A DNA stretch of 64,000 bases from Hypericum androsaemum (Eukaryota; Streptophyta; Magnoliopsida; Malpighiales; Hypericaceae). Location: positions 2,108,001 through 2,172,000 of the forward strand of contig OZ023198.1 in the NCBI GenBank assembly GCA_963995505.1, in the 5' to 3' direction. Below are positions 45,225-56,973 of the stretch, piece after piece. Numbering within the stretch: the stretch's first letter is position 1; each line of letters begins with the position of its first letter. The notes under the pieces are model-generated. The model was not told the origin of the DNA and searched no databases. It saw only the letters and a list, made by a program, of their open reading frames with translations. Position numbers and translations under genes: made by a program.

Positions 45225-47880
45225 CGCCCCCTCAAGCTGACGGGGGATAACAGTCAGCTTGGACCGAAGATCTTGGAACCGAGCACGAGGAAGCGGTTTA
45301 GTTAGAATATCAGTAATCTGATCCTTTCCAGAGATATAACAGACTCGAAGACGACCATTAGCAACCCGTTCACGAACAAAGTGAAAATCAATCTCCATAT
45401 ATTTTGACCGCTGATGAAAGACGGGATTGGCTGCTAGGTATATGGCACCCAAGTTGTCACACTACAAAGTCGAAGGCGTGGCGCATGGCAGGTCAATCTC
45501 TTGAAGCAATGACTGGATTCAGATAATTTCTGAAGCGACTGTGGCTAGAGCACGATATTCTGCTTCCGTGGAGGAGCGGGGTACAGACCGTTGCTTGCGA
45601 GAGGTCCAAGAAATCAAATTAGAGCCGAGAAAAATAGCATAACCAGTCGTAGATTGCCGATCAAGGGGATAACTACCCCAGTCAGCATCCGAATAACCAG
45701 AGATGGAGTGCGTACAAGACGGTTGAAGGAGAAGACCATAGTGCATAGTACCCTGAAGGTAGCGCAAAATGCGTTTGACAGCGGCCTACCGTGCTGGAGT
45801 GGGACTATGCATAAACTAGGAAACACGACCAACGGCATACGCAATCTCGAGCCTCGTAACACCAAGATACTGCAAGGAGCCCACGACTTGGTGATATAAT
45901 TCCTCATCACAATCATTATCAGTGGGCTGATTCGTATTGGCTAGCACAGCTAGAGTAGCAAGCGGGTTGCAGCCTATCATCTTTGCCTTCTCCAAGATGT
46001 CAGCAATATATTTGCCCTGGTTTAAGAATAACCCACGGGGCGTTCGGGTTGCCTCTAAGCCGAGGAAGTAGCGGAGATAACCAAGATCTTTTATCAAAAA
46101 ATGAGTCTGCATGAACTCCAGAAGAGGCGTCAAGAGGCTCTGATCATTACCAGTGACTAGGATGTCATCGACATAAATCAATACAAATATGCAAACCCAT
46201 TTTTTACGAAGAAAAAAGAGGGAAGTGTCGGTATGGGAATCCTGGAAGCCAAACGATCATAGTGCATCTCTGAGACAATGGAACCATGCCCCAGGAGCCT
46301 GCTTTAGGCCATATAATGACTTTTTCAGACAACAAACATGACGAGGCATGTCCGGATCAACAAAACCAAGTGGTTGCTGCATGTAAACATGCTCAGAAAG
46401 AGAACCATAGAGGAAAGCATTAGATACATTCAGTTTTCGAATGGGCAAGTTGCCAGCCACGGCAAGAGACAAGATTAGGCGAACGGTTGTTGGTTTGATC
46501 ACAGGACTGAAGGTTTCAGTAAAGTCAACACCTGGCCATTGTTGAAACCCTTTCGCCACTAGGTGAGCCTTATAACGGGCAATTGAACCATTAGCATTTT
46601 GCTTAACACAAAAAATCCACTTATCGCCCAAAACATTGTATCTTGGATTAGGAGGAACAAGTATCCACGTGCCATTCTGTAATAGGGCTGTAATCTCCTC
46701 AGCCATTGCCGTCTCCAATTAGGATCACAGAGGGCTTTGGAATAACACGTCAGAGTAGCTGGAACTGGGGAAGTGGTGGCAGTATGTGCTTTAGGTGTAA
46801 GCTTTCCTGTCTTTGAATGAGATACCATCGGATGACCAGATGGAGGAGTGGCCGGTCCGAATGGTGGGGCCTTGGCTGAAGGTTGACGGGAATATGTGAG
46901 GAGGGGCCGTGGTAGGTCTACCAGTGGTTCAGAAGCTGGAGGCCCAGCTGGCAGAGGCGGGCCAACGGGAGGGGAATCGGGCTGAGCAGGTGGAATATGA
47001 GTGGGTTGGCCGAGCCCATCATCCAAGGGTAGCTCAGTAGATGGTAAATTGAGCTGGTTAGGCCCAGTAGGAGGTTAGGAGGGGGAGCAGGCTGGGCCGA
47101 AGGGCCAGGTTGGGCTGATGTAGACGGCAATAAAAATAAGCCTATGAGGTCCATCATGGAAGCGGGAGGTGTCTCATGGATACTGGAGTTCGGGACACGA
47201 TTCTTTACAGAGGTCGGATCCTGAAAAGGAAGGACAGATTCATCAAAAATGACATGACGGGAAATATGAAAACGAGAGGATACTAAATCAAAGCATCGAT
47301 AACTCTTATGTTGCTTACTGTACCCAAGAAAAATACAAGAAGATGAGCAGGGTTCAAGTTTATTTTTGGCAAAAGGGCGAAGCCATGGGTAACATAAACA
47401 GCCAATAACGCATAAATGAGTTAAGGGTGGAGCTTCATTAAAAAGTTTTTCATAAGGTGAAATATTCACAAGGAGAGGTGTGGGCATGCGATTAATAAGA
47501 TATGCGGCAGAGTCAAAAATAAGATGCCAAAATTTCAAAGGAATAACAGTATGATGTATGATTGCAAGTCCGGTTATGACAACATGGCGATGCTTACGTT
47601 CAGCACACCCATTTTGTTCAGGGTATGGGGACAGGAAACCCGATGTATAATGCCATGATCAGAGAAATAGGAATTAAGTGGCTGGTATTCCCCCCCCCCC
47701 CCCCCCCCCCCGTGTCAGATTGGAATTGCTTTATAGGACGGCCAAAATATTTTTCAACTTGAGTACGGAATTTTATAAAGACAGCAAGTAACTCGGATTT
47801 ACGACGCAAGAAATATAACCAAATAAACTTACTGAAATGGTCATAGAAAACAACATAATAACGAAAACCGTCAGAAGAAC
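45225..47880 (-). pseudogene. Copia D pol: integrase end, reverse transcriptase, RNase H (broken)
   Basis: Pieces: integrase core near 47618-47809 (IKQFQSDTGG), integrase C-terminal part 46918-47538 (AAYLINRMPTPLL), reverse transcriptase 46257-46718 (NVSNAFLYGSLSEHVYM) and 45816-46181 (MIYVDDILVTGND), RNase H 45519-45767 and 45222-45452 (KDQITDILTKPLP). Several stops and frame changes are present. A 22-base poly-C run replaces the codons around the integrase NGGEY site. Confidence 0.9.
47690..47711. repeat. Poly-C run of 22 in the integrase frame
   Basis: A pure homopolymer at the Gly-Gly codons of the integrase core. It disrupts the frame. Confidence 0.95.
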
Positions 47881-47896
47881 AAATAGGAGAAGGACC

Positions 47897-50800
47897 TCAA
47901 ACATCACTACAAATGAGGTCTAAGGGACCCGATGCGTGAAAGGAAGACTCTGAAAATGGAAGTTTTTGGATTTTACTGACACCACATCCATGACAGACAG
48001 ACGACATTTTATTGGAAAAGGAAATAGATGCATTGCGAAGAGCAGATTTGACGACAGAAAAACCCACATGACCAAGCCGTTGATGCCAGAGATCAAGAGA
48101 CGGATTGACAGATGCAACATTGACACGAGGTGGAGTGGGCTGGATCGGGAGAGAGTAGAGCCCGTTGTTACTCTGGCCTTGATACAGGATTGCCTTTGTA
48201 ACCTGATCCTTCACAAAAAAATGGTTACCACAAAACTCAATAATAACAGGATTATCACGAGTCAATGCACTCAATGAAATCAAGTTAGTGCTGGTATTAG
48301 GAACATGTAGGACACTAGATAGCGAAAGATGAGAGTTGGACAAGGGAAACGACAAATGGCCAGTGGATGAAATAGGAAGGGATTGGCCATTACCAAAGGT
48401 GACTTCATCGGGGCCCGAGTATTCTGAATGGATGGCTAATTGACCAAGATCCGACGTCAAGTGATGAGTTATTCCTGAATCCAGTATCCATTGAGAGTCC
48501 TGAGGAGAAGAGGCATGATGGACATGTGGAGCGGACCAATTAGAGCATCGGGCCGAAGGACAGTAGCGGGAATATGCCCAAAGCCACGACAATTATGGCA
48601 TTGAACTTCTGGGTTAGTGCCAGGTCCAGAATAGTTGCTGCTCTCCCTTCTTGGGCCATTGGACCCACGGCCCAACATATCAGTAGAAGGGCGAGAGCCC
48701 AGAATGCCGGCTCCTCCAGAGTAATTGGGTGGCCTATCATTCCACCCACCAGAATAATCGGGCCGAGAGGACCCTCGGCCTCCAGAGTGTCCTCAACCAT
48801 AGTGGGAGGAGTGTCGGCCGCCACGAGAAGAGCCGCTGCCGCGCCCACTAGTCCGAGCACCAAAGTTGACAGAAGGAACCATGTCAGAGGAGGGCGAATT
48901 GAACCGTTGCAAATTCATCTCTTCACTGAGCAACTGGGCGTGAAGAGCAGCGAGAGAGACAGATTCGTTGCAAGACTCAACGTTGCGAGCAAAGGGCCGG
49001 TATTTGATGAGTGTGAAAACACTCATCTTTTGTGTTTATTTTAGAGTAGATTTACTGTTGTTTCTATTGCTTTTGTTTGTTCTTCATTGTCGTAATGTCA
49101 TTTATCGTGCATTATTTGTTTTAATGTAGTCTTATGTTTTTGTTATGTTTTCTTCATGCTAGGAGATTTGGTGAGGTGAAGTGGAGGTAGTGAAGTCATC
49201 TTGGGTCATCGTATGCGATTTGATTTGCCGGGAGGAAGGACGCTTAATCGAGACCTCGAAGACATGGGCGAGGTGGACCTCTTGCGACTCCAATGCTGAT
49301 AACTTTCTCATCCGAAGTCCGATGGAGACGAGGAGATGGCTCTGGAAAGAAGATATCCGGGGCTACAACTTTGTCTCTAATGGTCGTCTTCAAATTCGAA
49401 GTCTAAGAGGGGAGAACGCTGGATTCAATATCATGGTCCAATTCTGTCAAGATTTCATCACAAGTGGGCCGAATTTGAAGACTTGTTTTGGGCCCATTTT
49501 GGGCTTTAATTGTAATTTCGTGGCTGAGATATTTTGGGGGGAAAAATCTTGTATAAAAGTCTTTGCTTGGCTTTCCTTTAGAGAGACATTAGATATTTTG
49601 GTAACAACTCTCCACTAACTCTTAGATTTGAAAGAAAACTTGGTGAACCTTGGAAAGGAGGATATTGAGGAAGCTTTGAAGATCATCTTGAGCTTTCTCT
49701 TACTCCCTCTTTTGTTCATGTTTTGCTTGCATAGTTTAATGAATATGTTGAGCTATTTGGTGAATATGTGTGAGTAGTTGATTAGTGAGTTTGGTGCCTT
49801 GATGGCACCTACTTAGCCTATAGTTTAGGGGGTTAACATGCCTAGGTATGTGTACTAGTTAATGAGCTTAATGCTTTATCTCGTTTGATCACCTTGATTA
49901 TAAACTTGGTTAATATTAATCATCGATAGGGGTTAGGATTAACAGACCATTTAACTAGTTGAGTAGAAACCTATTGATGAGAGATCACCTTAGGTGACTA
50001 GTTGTCCAAAGGATGGTGATTATAGTTGGTATTTAGTTAGATTAGATGGCTAATTTGTCACGAGAGCGTGGTTAGTTCATCTAAGTCTAGTTAAGAATTG
50101 ATTTAGACTAGTTTGTCGCGAGAGCGTTGATTAGTTGCCTTCGAAACATCCGGACCATATCATGAACTTTATAAATCCCATAAGCCATTTGGTTATTTAG
50201 GTTGTCATTGGTACCAAGCTCACTCTTGTTTTAAGTGTTTAAACCTTCGCCTTGTCTAGTTGCAATTTTATTTCAAGTAGCATATTGTGTTTAAAATTGA
50301 CACCTCCATTTCTTATAGTCCTAAACTAGTGATAGAGTCGAGTTTGCGGCCTAGCTTAGTCCTTGTGGGACGACAATCCCTTACTTACTCATTATTGCAA
50401 TAGGGGTGAAAATCCTTCCTTTCAGTATTCCTCTGGGAGACCAGCCAAAATGTGATCGGCCAAGTCATCCTCAGTCATCGGAGCACCAAACGCAGCCAAT
50501 TGGTCTCCTAAGGTTTTGGCACGAAGGAGATAAGCATCAACAGAATCTGTCCCCTTGTGAAGGCCATTAATGGCGGTACGGATTTGCTTGATGTGGGACC
50601 GAGAGCTTGTAGCATATACCTGGGTAAGGCATTGCCAGGCTTTGCGAGCGGTTTCACATCCGACAATCTGAGGAAGGAGTTCGTTTGAGAGCGAGAAGGT
50701 AATCAACGACATGACTTTTTGGTCCTCCTAGTACCAGGTCTCGTAGGCAGGGTTCGGAACCAGTGTGAGTTCAGCAGAAGTGATTGCTTCGGAGGTAAGG

Positions 50801-50985
50801 GACGACGTGGCTTCAGTGTCAGTGGCCAGGAGCATTGGAGACGGAATGACAGAGGAACCATCAATGTGATGGTATAGGCCTTTACTGCGGAGCATGGGCT
50901 CGAGTTGCAGCTTCCATAAGAGGTAATTTTCAGAGGTTAGGAGTTGCTTAAACGGAGGAATAGATAGCTCAATTTTGGTGGACAT
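47897..50985 (-). pseudogene. Copia D gag, zinc knuckle and protease, split by a solo LTR
   Basis: Gag starts at Met 50985 (STKIELSIPPFKQLLTSENY). It continues through 50422-50712 (LPQIVGCETARKAW, LADHILAGLPEEY) and resumes after the insertion at 49003 (RPFARNVESCNESVSLAALH). A Gly/Ser/Arg-rich stretch, a partial CCHC knuckle (CHNCRGFGH) and the protease motif WILDSGITHHLT (47897-48592) follow, then the integrase zinc region LWHQRLGHVG. A stop near 50725 and frame changes near 48480 and 48790 break it. Confidence 0.88.
49005..50424 (+). mobile_element. Solo LTR, 1420 bp, inserted in gag of copia D
   Basis: TGATGAGTGTGAAAAC to TTCCTTTCA, flanked by an exact 5-bp target duplication GTATT (49000-49004, 50425-50429). 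A TATA-like GTATAAAAG lies at about 49552. Near the end GTGGGACGACAATCCC resembles the 3' LTR end of some plant Ty3-gypsy (Tat/Tekay-type) elements; the lineage is an inference. No internal coding region is present, as expected when the two LTRs of an element recombine. Confidence 0.85.
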
Positions 50986-51051
50986 GATGATAGGAATAAA
51001 GAGGAACCGAGAGAAGAGAAAGGCAGGAGCAGTTCGATTAGAGAAAAAAAA

Positions 51052-51063
51052 GCTCTGATACCA
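51052..51063 (-). other. Primer-binding site of copia D
   Basis: TGGTATCAGAGC on the minus strand, a perfect match to the initiator-Met tRNA primer site, directly beside the 5' LTR. Confidence 0.95.
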
Positions 51064-51371
51064 TATCAATTAGACAACTTCTAATAATACTTCTAATACA
51101 ACTTCTACATTTTGTTTATACAAAGCTTCTATATATATAGGCAGCTGGCAGCAATGGTGAAGTGTTTGGTGAGCTGGGAGTGCTTGGTGGAGTGCATGTT
51201 TTCTTCTGGCAGCAATGGTGAAGTGTTTGGTGAGCTGGGAGTGCACGCTTCCTTCTGGCAGTAATGGTGAAGTGCTTGGTGAGCTAGGAGCTGGCAGCAA
51301 TAGGTGGCACATGTAGCACATGGGTGCACGTCTCTTTATCAACACATGGCTGCTGAGTCAGATCCTTATCA
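51064..51371 (-). repeat. 5' LTR of copia D
   Basis: A 308-bp LTR next to the perfect primer site, with the TCCTT target copy on its outer side. Confidence 0.93.
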
Positions 51372-52069
51372 TCCTTCTATGTTGCTATCTTCTGCCGCAA
51401 CTCAATCTTATCTGTTATAGCACCATAAGCCGGCCGGCCGGCCGGTGACCATCTCGATAACAATGCACCCGAGTGACCATATATCGAGCTTGGGCCCGAG
51501 CTGCCCAAACAACACGACTCCAGAGACATGTACCTCAGGAAGTCCGAGTAGTCACCCGGACATGAATTCTCTCCTCTGTCGGGCTCCTTGGCCAGCCCAA
51601 AATCCGCCAACTTAGGGTGTTTGGCAGCTCGTGGTTCAATTTCGATTCCGTGAACACCAAGATATTGTCCGACTTGAGATTGCAGTGCACGTATCCTGAC
51701 CAATGTATCAAAGAAAGCCCCCGGAGAATCATCCTCGTGAAGTCTCTAACCTCGGTTTCAGGAAGTCTCCTTCCGGGATACATGCTTATGAGGTTCCAAA
51801 GGGAGCCCTCCGGGGAGTACTTGAGGACCAAGTTGAACATGTCTTTCCCCTTCTCCATACTCCAGTAGCCGCAAAAACAATGTAATATCTCCGGGCAATT
51901 GATGAGCTTGGCGTAGATACGTCGCTCCTTCAGCAGCGGGAAAGACTTATCCAACGGCGACGAATTCACCGCGAAATCGTCGCCGGAAGGGTTCGTAGCC
52001 CGGTGGACGGTGTCGTACGAGCCCTTTTCGAGATAGCCCACCTTCTTAAACATTCTGGAATCCATAATC

Positions 52070-53455
52070 TCGATTAGTAAACAAAAATTAATGCTCTCTC
52101 TCGTTCCTAACTTCTGAAACTTGATGGTTAAATCATGGCTCTTCTATAAAATTGGAAAATAATATTCAATCTTATTATTGACAGATGATTACGAACATAT
52201 ATATACAATTCTAGAAGTCCTAGTTACAAGAGAAGTAGTCGTTACAGCTGTACATTTATTTCTCAAGTATCCGTTGTAGTAGAAGACCAACAGTCTTCAA
52301 GGATGATTTTGCAGTAGCCAAGGAACAACCTGTCGCAGTGAATGCTGGTGACGTCTGGTGGCTGAAAGTAGATCATTAGGACTAGATTAAATACTAATGA
52401 TGAGTAGACAACAACTCGAACACGTGATCCCAATGAACTGTAGAATTCTGCAGCAGAATTGACTGCATAACTGCTGCAAAATTTGACAGCAAAAAACAAG
52501 GGAAGTTGCAGCTTCTTATGATCTCTTACACAACATCTTCTGGTGAAATATGTAGTTAGAGAGTTTTCCTTGTTATAGTTGAATTTAAAGAAATGAACTA
52601 CTAAATATAGTCGGATTGGAAGTTTAGATACATTCAAATAGGTATGCAGGTAGTAATTAAATAAATTATAATCAGGAGGGATTATTGAAGCCGAAATTTG
52701 GTCTCCGATGATAAACAAATTATAATTTTTGTTTGGGGGATGAGTTTTACCTCTCTCAAATAATCTATCTTAATCAAATTTAGACAAAGTCGGACTTAGT
52801 GAATTTAATACATAAATTCTTTGGGTATCTGTTTTCCGTGGCTCGTCGAAACTTTGATCAAATTTTTTGATCTGGATTTTTTCGAATATGAAGTTAGAAA
52901 CCGGGATCCAAATTTGAGAAATTACATTTCAGATTTTTTTTTCAATCCTATTTATTAGTATGTCGTTGATGCCAGCCTTAGTTGAAAGTTGAAACTGGAA
53001 AAAAATATTGATTTCATTTTAAAAAATAGAATTTGATTTCTCAAAGGTGCTAAATAAACTATTTTATTGTGGCCTATGGGACTCGGGATTATATGTTACA
53101 GAGCCCTAGTCAACTTGTTTACCATGGATCATACTGCCGAATCTTAAGGCGATAAGGACAGAAATTTTTGACGAATTCCTAATGGACATGTTTCTTCCGA
53201 TTCAAGCAACCTATGTCCAGGTTAAAGGTTTAAGCGGTAAATTATTTCCCTAATCTTGATTTTCATTTTATCTTGGCATACTTGGTAAATTTTATTGTCT
53301 ATGGTCACAACATCCTGGTGTAAGACTTTTTTTTTAGGTAAATTTACCACCAAGAATTATACTATACCAGAGTTTGAACTCTGGACTTCCGTCTAATCAT
53401 ACTATCGCTAGGACAAACACTCTTTTAAGACTATCTTACTCAAAGTTACCCCGTT
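52070..53455. other. Region upstream of the kinase remnant, no gene recognised
   Basis: A minus-strand frame of 151 codons (52263-52718) has no family I recognise and has an AT-rich, hydrophobic composition suggesting chance. I saw no inverted repeats or LTR ends with target duplications. Confidence 0.35.
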
Positions 53456-53459
53456 GATA

Positions 53460-55345
53460 AGCTTTGAGTTCTTAAACATGTCTTCCTTGTTCCAGCAATG
53501 TCAAGAAGAGCGCGACGGATTGCCCGAGCACATCAAAGCCGCGGCCGCGGTCCATGGCATGATGTCAAATTTTGCAGCAGCTAGAGCACATACTTTTGTC
53601 ATAGGTACCTGCAGATTCCTGACTTTCTGCTGATACCCCAGTTAGTTAATTCCATTGGTTTTAAAGCTTTTTCACAATATAGCTGCAAGTTTTGTTGGTG
53701 GTTGTTACTCAAGTTTTCTTTGGGCCTAATAAGCAATCTAAGCTTCAAAATGCTATGTGGACTAGCAAAGTCAAATGTCTTTTAACCCATCTGTCCGAAC
53801 TTTTTTGCCAACTAATTCATGTTTAAACTTTACCGAATTACAAAATTTTTAATATAACTGTGTTCTCACCGTTCGAATTCTAAACAACTAGTTAAACTAA
53901 CAATTCTTTGTCGGTTGATGTGAGATTGTAGTCAAGATTAAAGTTTAAATATTGAAAACTAAAATTGAAATTATAAACTTATTTATTCAGAAATTATAAA
54001 TTGAGGAATTATATATTGTGCTTTCTGAGGGGCCATCCAAACTCAGATATTAGCAACCATTGCCTTCACATTTGTGCACCTATCATTGTTGACGTGCTAT
54101 TTGTTAGAATTTTCATATCCAACCCAAAACTTTAAGCCAATAGATTGGTAGATTTTTCATACTTACAAACTTACTCCCACTCGTATTTTAACCGATATGG
54201 TATTCTCAACGCTGTTAAAGTATCAAAGCTGAGTAGAAAAATATGTAATTTATATTCAACTGTTTTTATATAAACAACAAAACGATTGATATACGAATTG
54301 CAAAGTACACACCATGAGAAGCTAATTAAAAATCAAGCTTACCCTCGTCAACTTGGAAACTAAAAATATATAGACTTTCCCATATTCTTGCTATTTTTTC
54401 GAAACTATATGATATTCAAGACACTCATAGCCTAGTCAGAATTATTAGCCAATAGGGACAATTACATATAATTTTCTTAAATTATATTTAAATTTAAAAA
54501 ATAATTGTGAAATGACAAATGTGAGATAACATAATGAAACAGTTTTGATCATGTTGTATAAAAAAAATTTGAGTGAAGATAAATCCCCTCACTCACTTTT
54601 CAGTAATTTTATTCATGTGATTAATCTAAATTTGAGTGAAAACAAAATTCTTCAAAGTTTTAATATCTTAGAACTGTCAATTCAATAATTCATTCTAAAT
54701 TAGTAGTTTTTTTGGTGGTATCCTATATTAGTAGTTTTTTTTAGAATCTATCATATATTAGTAGTTGAACCCGAAGGTCTATCTACTTTGACAATATGAA
54801 AAGGGACCAGATTTGATCCTCGAATGGGCCATTCTGGACGGTTCTGAATGGCAGACTATTGGATATACATGGGGCAAACTATTGGATATATACGGGGCAG
54901 ACCATTGGATATACATAGGGTAGACCATTGGATATATACCGGGCGAACTATTTTATCCGGCCCCTTTTATCCCGGGACGATCCCAATTTATCCGGGACGG
55001 TTTCCTTGAAACCATTTTATCATAACTGAATAGATTATTTTATCATAACTGGGTGAACTATTTTATCCTCTCCAGGCCAGTCCTGGCGCATTTTACATGT
55101 ACAGAACCAAATCTAATCCCGTGTGAAAATTGTATTTACACGTAATATTCCGACAAGGGTAATTCCACTACAAGAAAAGAAAACCCCGCCCCATACGCTA
55201 CGAGACACACAACCCTCCTTCAGGAAATGTCTGGTTCTGTTCCGCATCCAACAACCCAATCCCCAAACAGCACCTGTTTGCATTGCATCTTCCTCCATAT
55301 GCCAAAAATTTTACAATCTTTTTTCCACAAATATGATCTGATATA
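53460..55345 (+). repeat. Diverged duplicate of 26845-27021 plus 36030-36880
   Basis: Collinear with the two flanks of element B. The middle (about 53760-55130) contains sequence not seen in the other copy, including a TRIM-like solo LTR and four repeats of a GACCATTGGATATAYA-type word (54848-54940). A short frame at 53479 (MSSLFQQCQ, 51 codons) is shared with 26867 but is not a recognisable gene. Confidence 0.65.
54102..54208 (-). repeat. Solo LTR of the TRIM-like element family
   Basis: Read on the minus strand it starts TGAGAATACC and ends ATTCTAACA. It matches the LTRs at 5878-5986 and 6110-6211 in end motifs, length and an internal TTAAAGTTTTGG word. No primer site or second LTR adjoins it and no target duplication is clear. 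Confidence 0.55.
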
Positions 55346-56973
55346 TTCAATAATTTGAATATCAAATATCAATTTTATCGTGAACCTACACTGCTTCACT
55401 TTATCTCTTAAGTGATCCAAATATTACGACTTGGTACGAAAAGACTATCGTAAAACTTGGCATAAACGACAGGTGTAGCATGCACAGTACTGGAGGGGCC
55501 TTACCTTATCATCCCAAGTGGGCATCAAAAGAGATGGTTCAGGCCATCAATATGTGTATCATCCACCACAGGGAACCTATGGCCCAGCTACCACATGCAA
55601 AAGACAGAGGGCCTTTTACTTGCTTGGGTCCCTTTAGATGTAAAACAAGGACTCCCCTTGTACCACCACCGCTCTGGCACAGTGCTAAAGATCAGTGGTA
55701 CATGTTGGTGCGAGAGATTCACACGTTGAACTCGTTGCTCGTAGTTCTATCTTAACCAAAAAAATCTAATTAAAAAAGAGTTTTGGTATCTCTACCATTC
55801 AATTCGACTTGAAACCATATTCATAAAATCGATCGATCGATATTCATAAACGTGGTTTAACTTCTTTTTTTGGTAGAATTGATGAGTGTCATGCGTTCCT
55901 TTATTCATTAAAGCTGAATTACAAAAAGATAGGAGTAGGGGAATCCTCCCGTGCGAGAAGGATACACCCACCCGAGGCCCGAGGGGCATCCAAGTCGTGT
56001 AGTCCTCTCGGAAGCGCGAGAGCATAGTGCGATAGCCAATTCACCACCCTAATACACACTCTAGGACAATGGGCTACCTCTACTCACTTTATCTACGGAT
56101 GAGGCTTTGACAAAAAGCGGAATACTTACCATTAAACTACGACATATTATAAATGTGGTTTAACTAGAAGTCTCGAATTCGAACTTTTACCGATTCGAAC
56201 ACAGATAACTAAACTCAGCTGGTATGTGCTAAGCACCTATGTTCGATAGTAAGACGAGGTTAAACCAGTATAACAAATTTGAAAATTCACGTTCAATTCG
56301 AATCAGGTTCAAGTCATGATCAAGTTCAGATCAAATCCGATACCAAGTAACCATTTTTGGTCAATCCAATACAGCAACTCATGAAACATAGCCAGAAGGT
56401 ACCATAGGCATATGTTTAATGAATACAGTGAAGGTGATGACAGAGAACCTTACTTACATTAAACGGAGGTTTGAAAGAAGAAGAAAAAAACTATATACAA
56501 TGGCGGGCTTCATAGTGACCTCGCTCAATAGAAGGCAGCAGCAGAGAGGAGACATATATCCGACTATAACTGAACTTGTCCAAAATTGGATTGTGTCATC
56601 CTTTACTATTCTATATCCGAGATTAATTAACTGAATAACCATCTTCAAAGGGAGGTAAGAAGCTCACAACCATCATCCCAATTGCCTCCAACTGAAATGG
56701 TCACAGGCATCTTCTGATACTAGCATTCGAAACCTGTTCAGCCAATGACATCAAGACTCGTCATTGATCTATATAGCACGAAGCAGAAACCGATAAACAA
56801 GACACCAAACAGTACGAATGTGAAGTTGGGAAAACTCGTGTAGGGGGAGGAGTTCTGCCACCTTTCTGGTCCACCGGGTGGTTTTGACCAAAAAATGGAG
56901 AATGTGAAGACAGGTAATTAGCCAGAACGATTACCTAAAATGGCTATACAGCACAAGTTTATGCAATTGATAA
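55346..56973. other. Intergenic DNA and ARF2 3' side, no other gene recognised
   Basis: The ARF2 3' UTR must lie at the right end (roughly 56400-56973 would be usual in length). A plus-strand frame at 55480-55755 (91 codons) has no recognisable family. Confidence 0.4.

Larger units (their letters stand above)
44904..51371 (-). mobile_element. Ty1-copia retrotransposon D (Ale/Retrofit-like), inserted in the kinase gene
   Basis: LTRs at 44904-45224 and 51064-51371 read, on the minus strand, TGATAAGG to AATTGATA, so the last dinucleotide is TA rather than CA. The target duplication TCCTT is exact (44899-44903, 51372-51376). A perfect primer-binding site TGGTATCAGAGC on the minus strand (51052-51063) adjoins the right LTR. 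The RNase H motif LISWTSRKQRSVPRSSTEAE is typical of Ale-type elements. A solo LTR (49005-50424) interrupts gag. Confidence 0.95.
44739..52065 (-). pseudogene. MAPKKK-like serine/threonine kinase pseudogene, split by copia D
   Basis: An intronless kinase frame starts at Met 52065 and resembles the plant MAPKKK15-21 group. Its Gly loop is EKGSYDTV (residues 14-20). The VAIK-type lysine is Asn (FAVNSS, residue 34) and the catalytic Asp of HCDLK is Asn (HCNLKSDNIL, residue 129). A frameshift near 51630 moves LADFGLAKEPD to another frame; further frame changes follow around GRPAYG. Copia D then interrupts the gene at 51372. The last part resumes at 44898-44739 (KIPENLSGLGKDFLMRC, DPEKKRSADDLLLHPFV, ending CCRSCCF). 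With both catalytic residues lost as well, this is not an active kinase. Confidence 0.85.

Noticed and set aside
52263..52718. 151-codon minus-strand frame as a gene
   Set aside because: No recognisable domain, AT-driven composition and no splice or promoter context. Kept only as a note.
55480..55755. 91-codon plus-strand frame as a gene
   Set aside because: No family recognised and no conservation evidence within the window.
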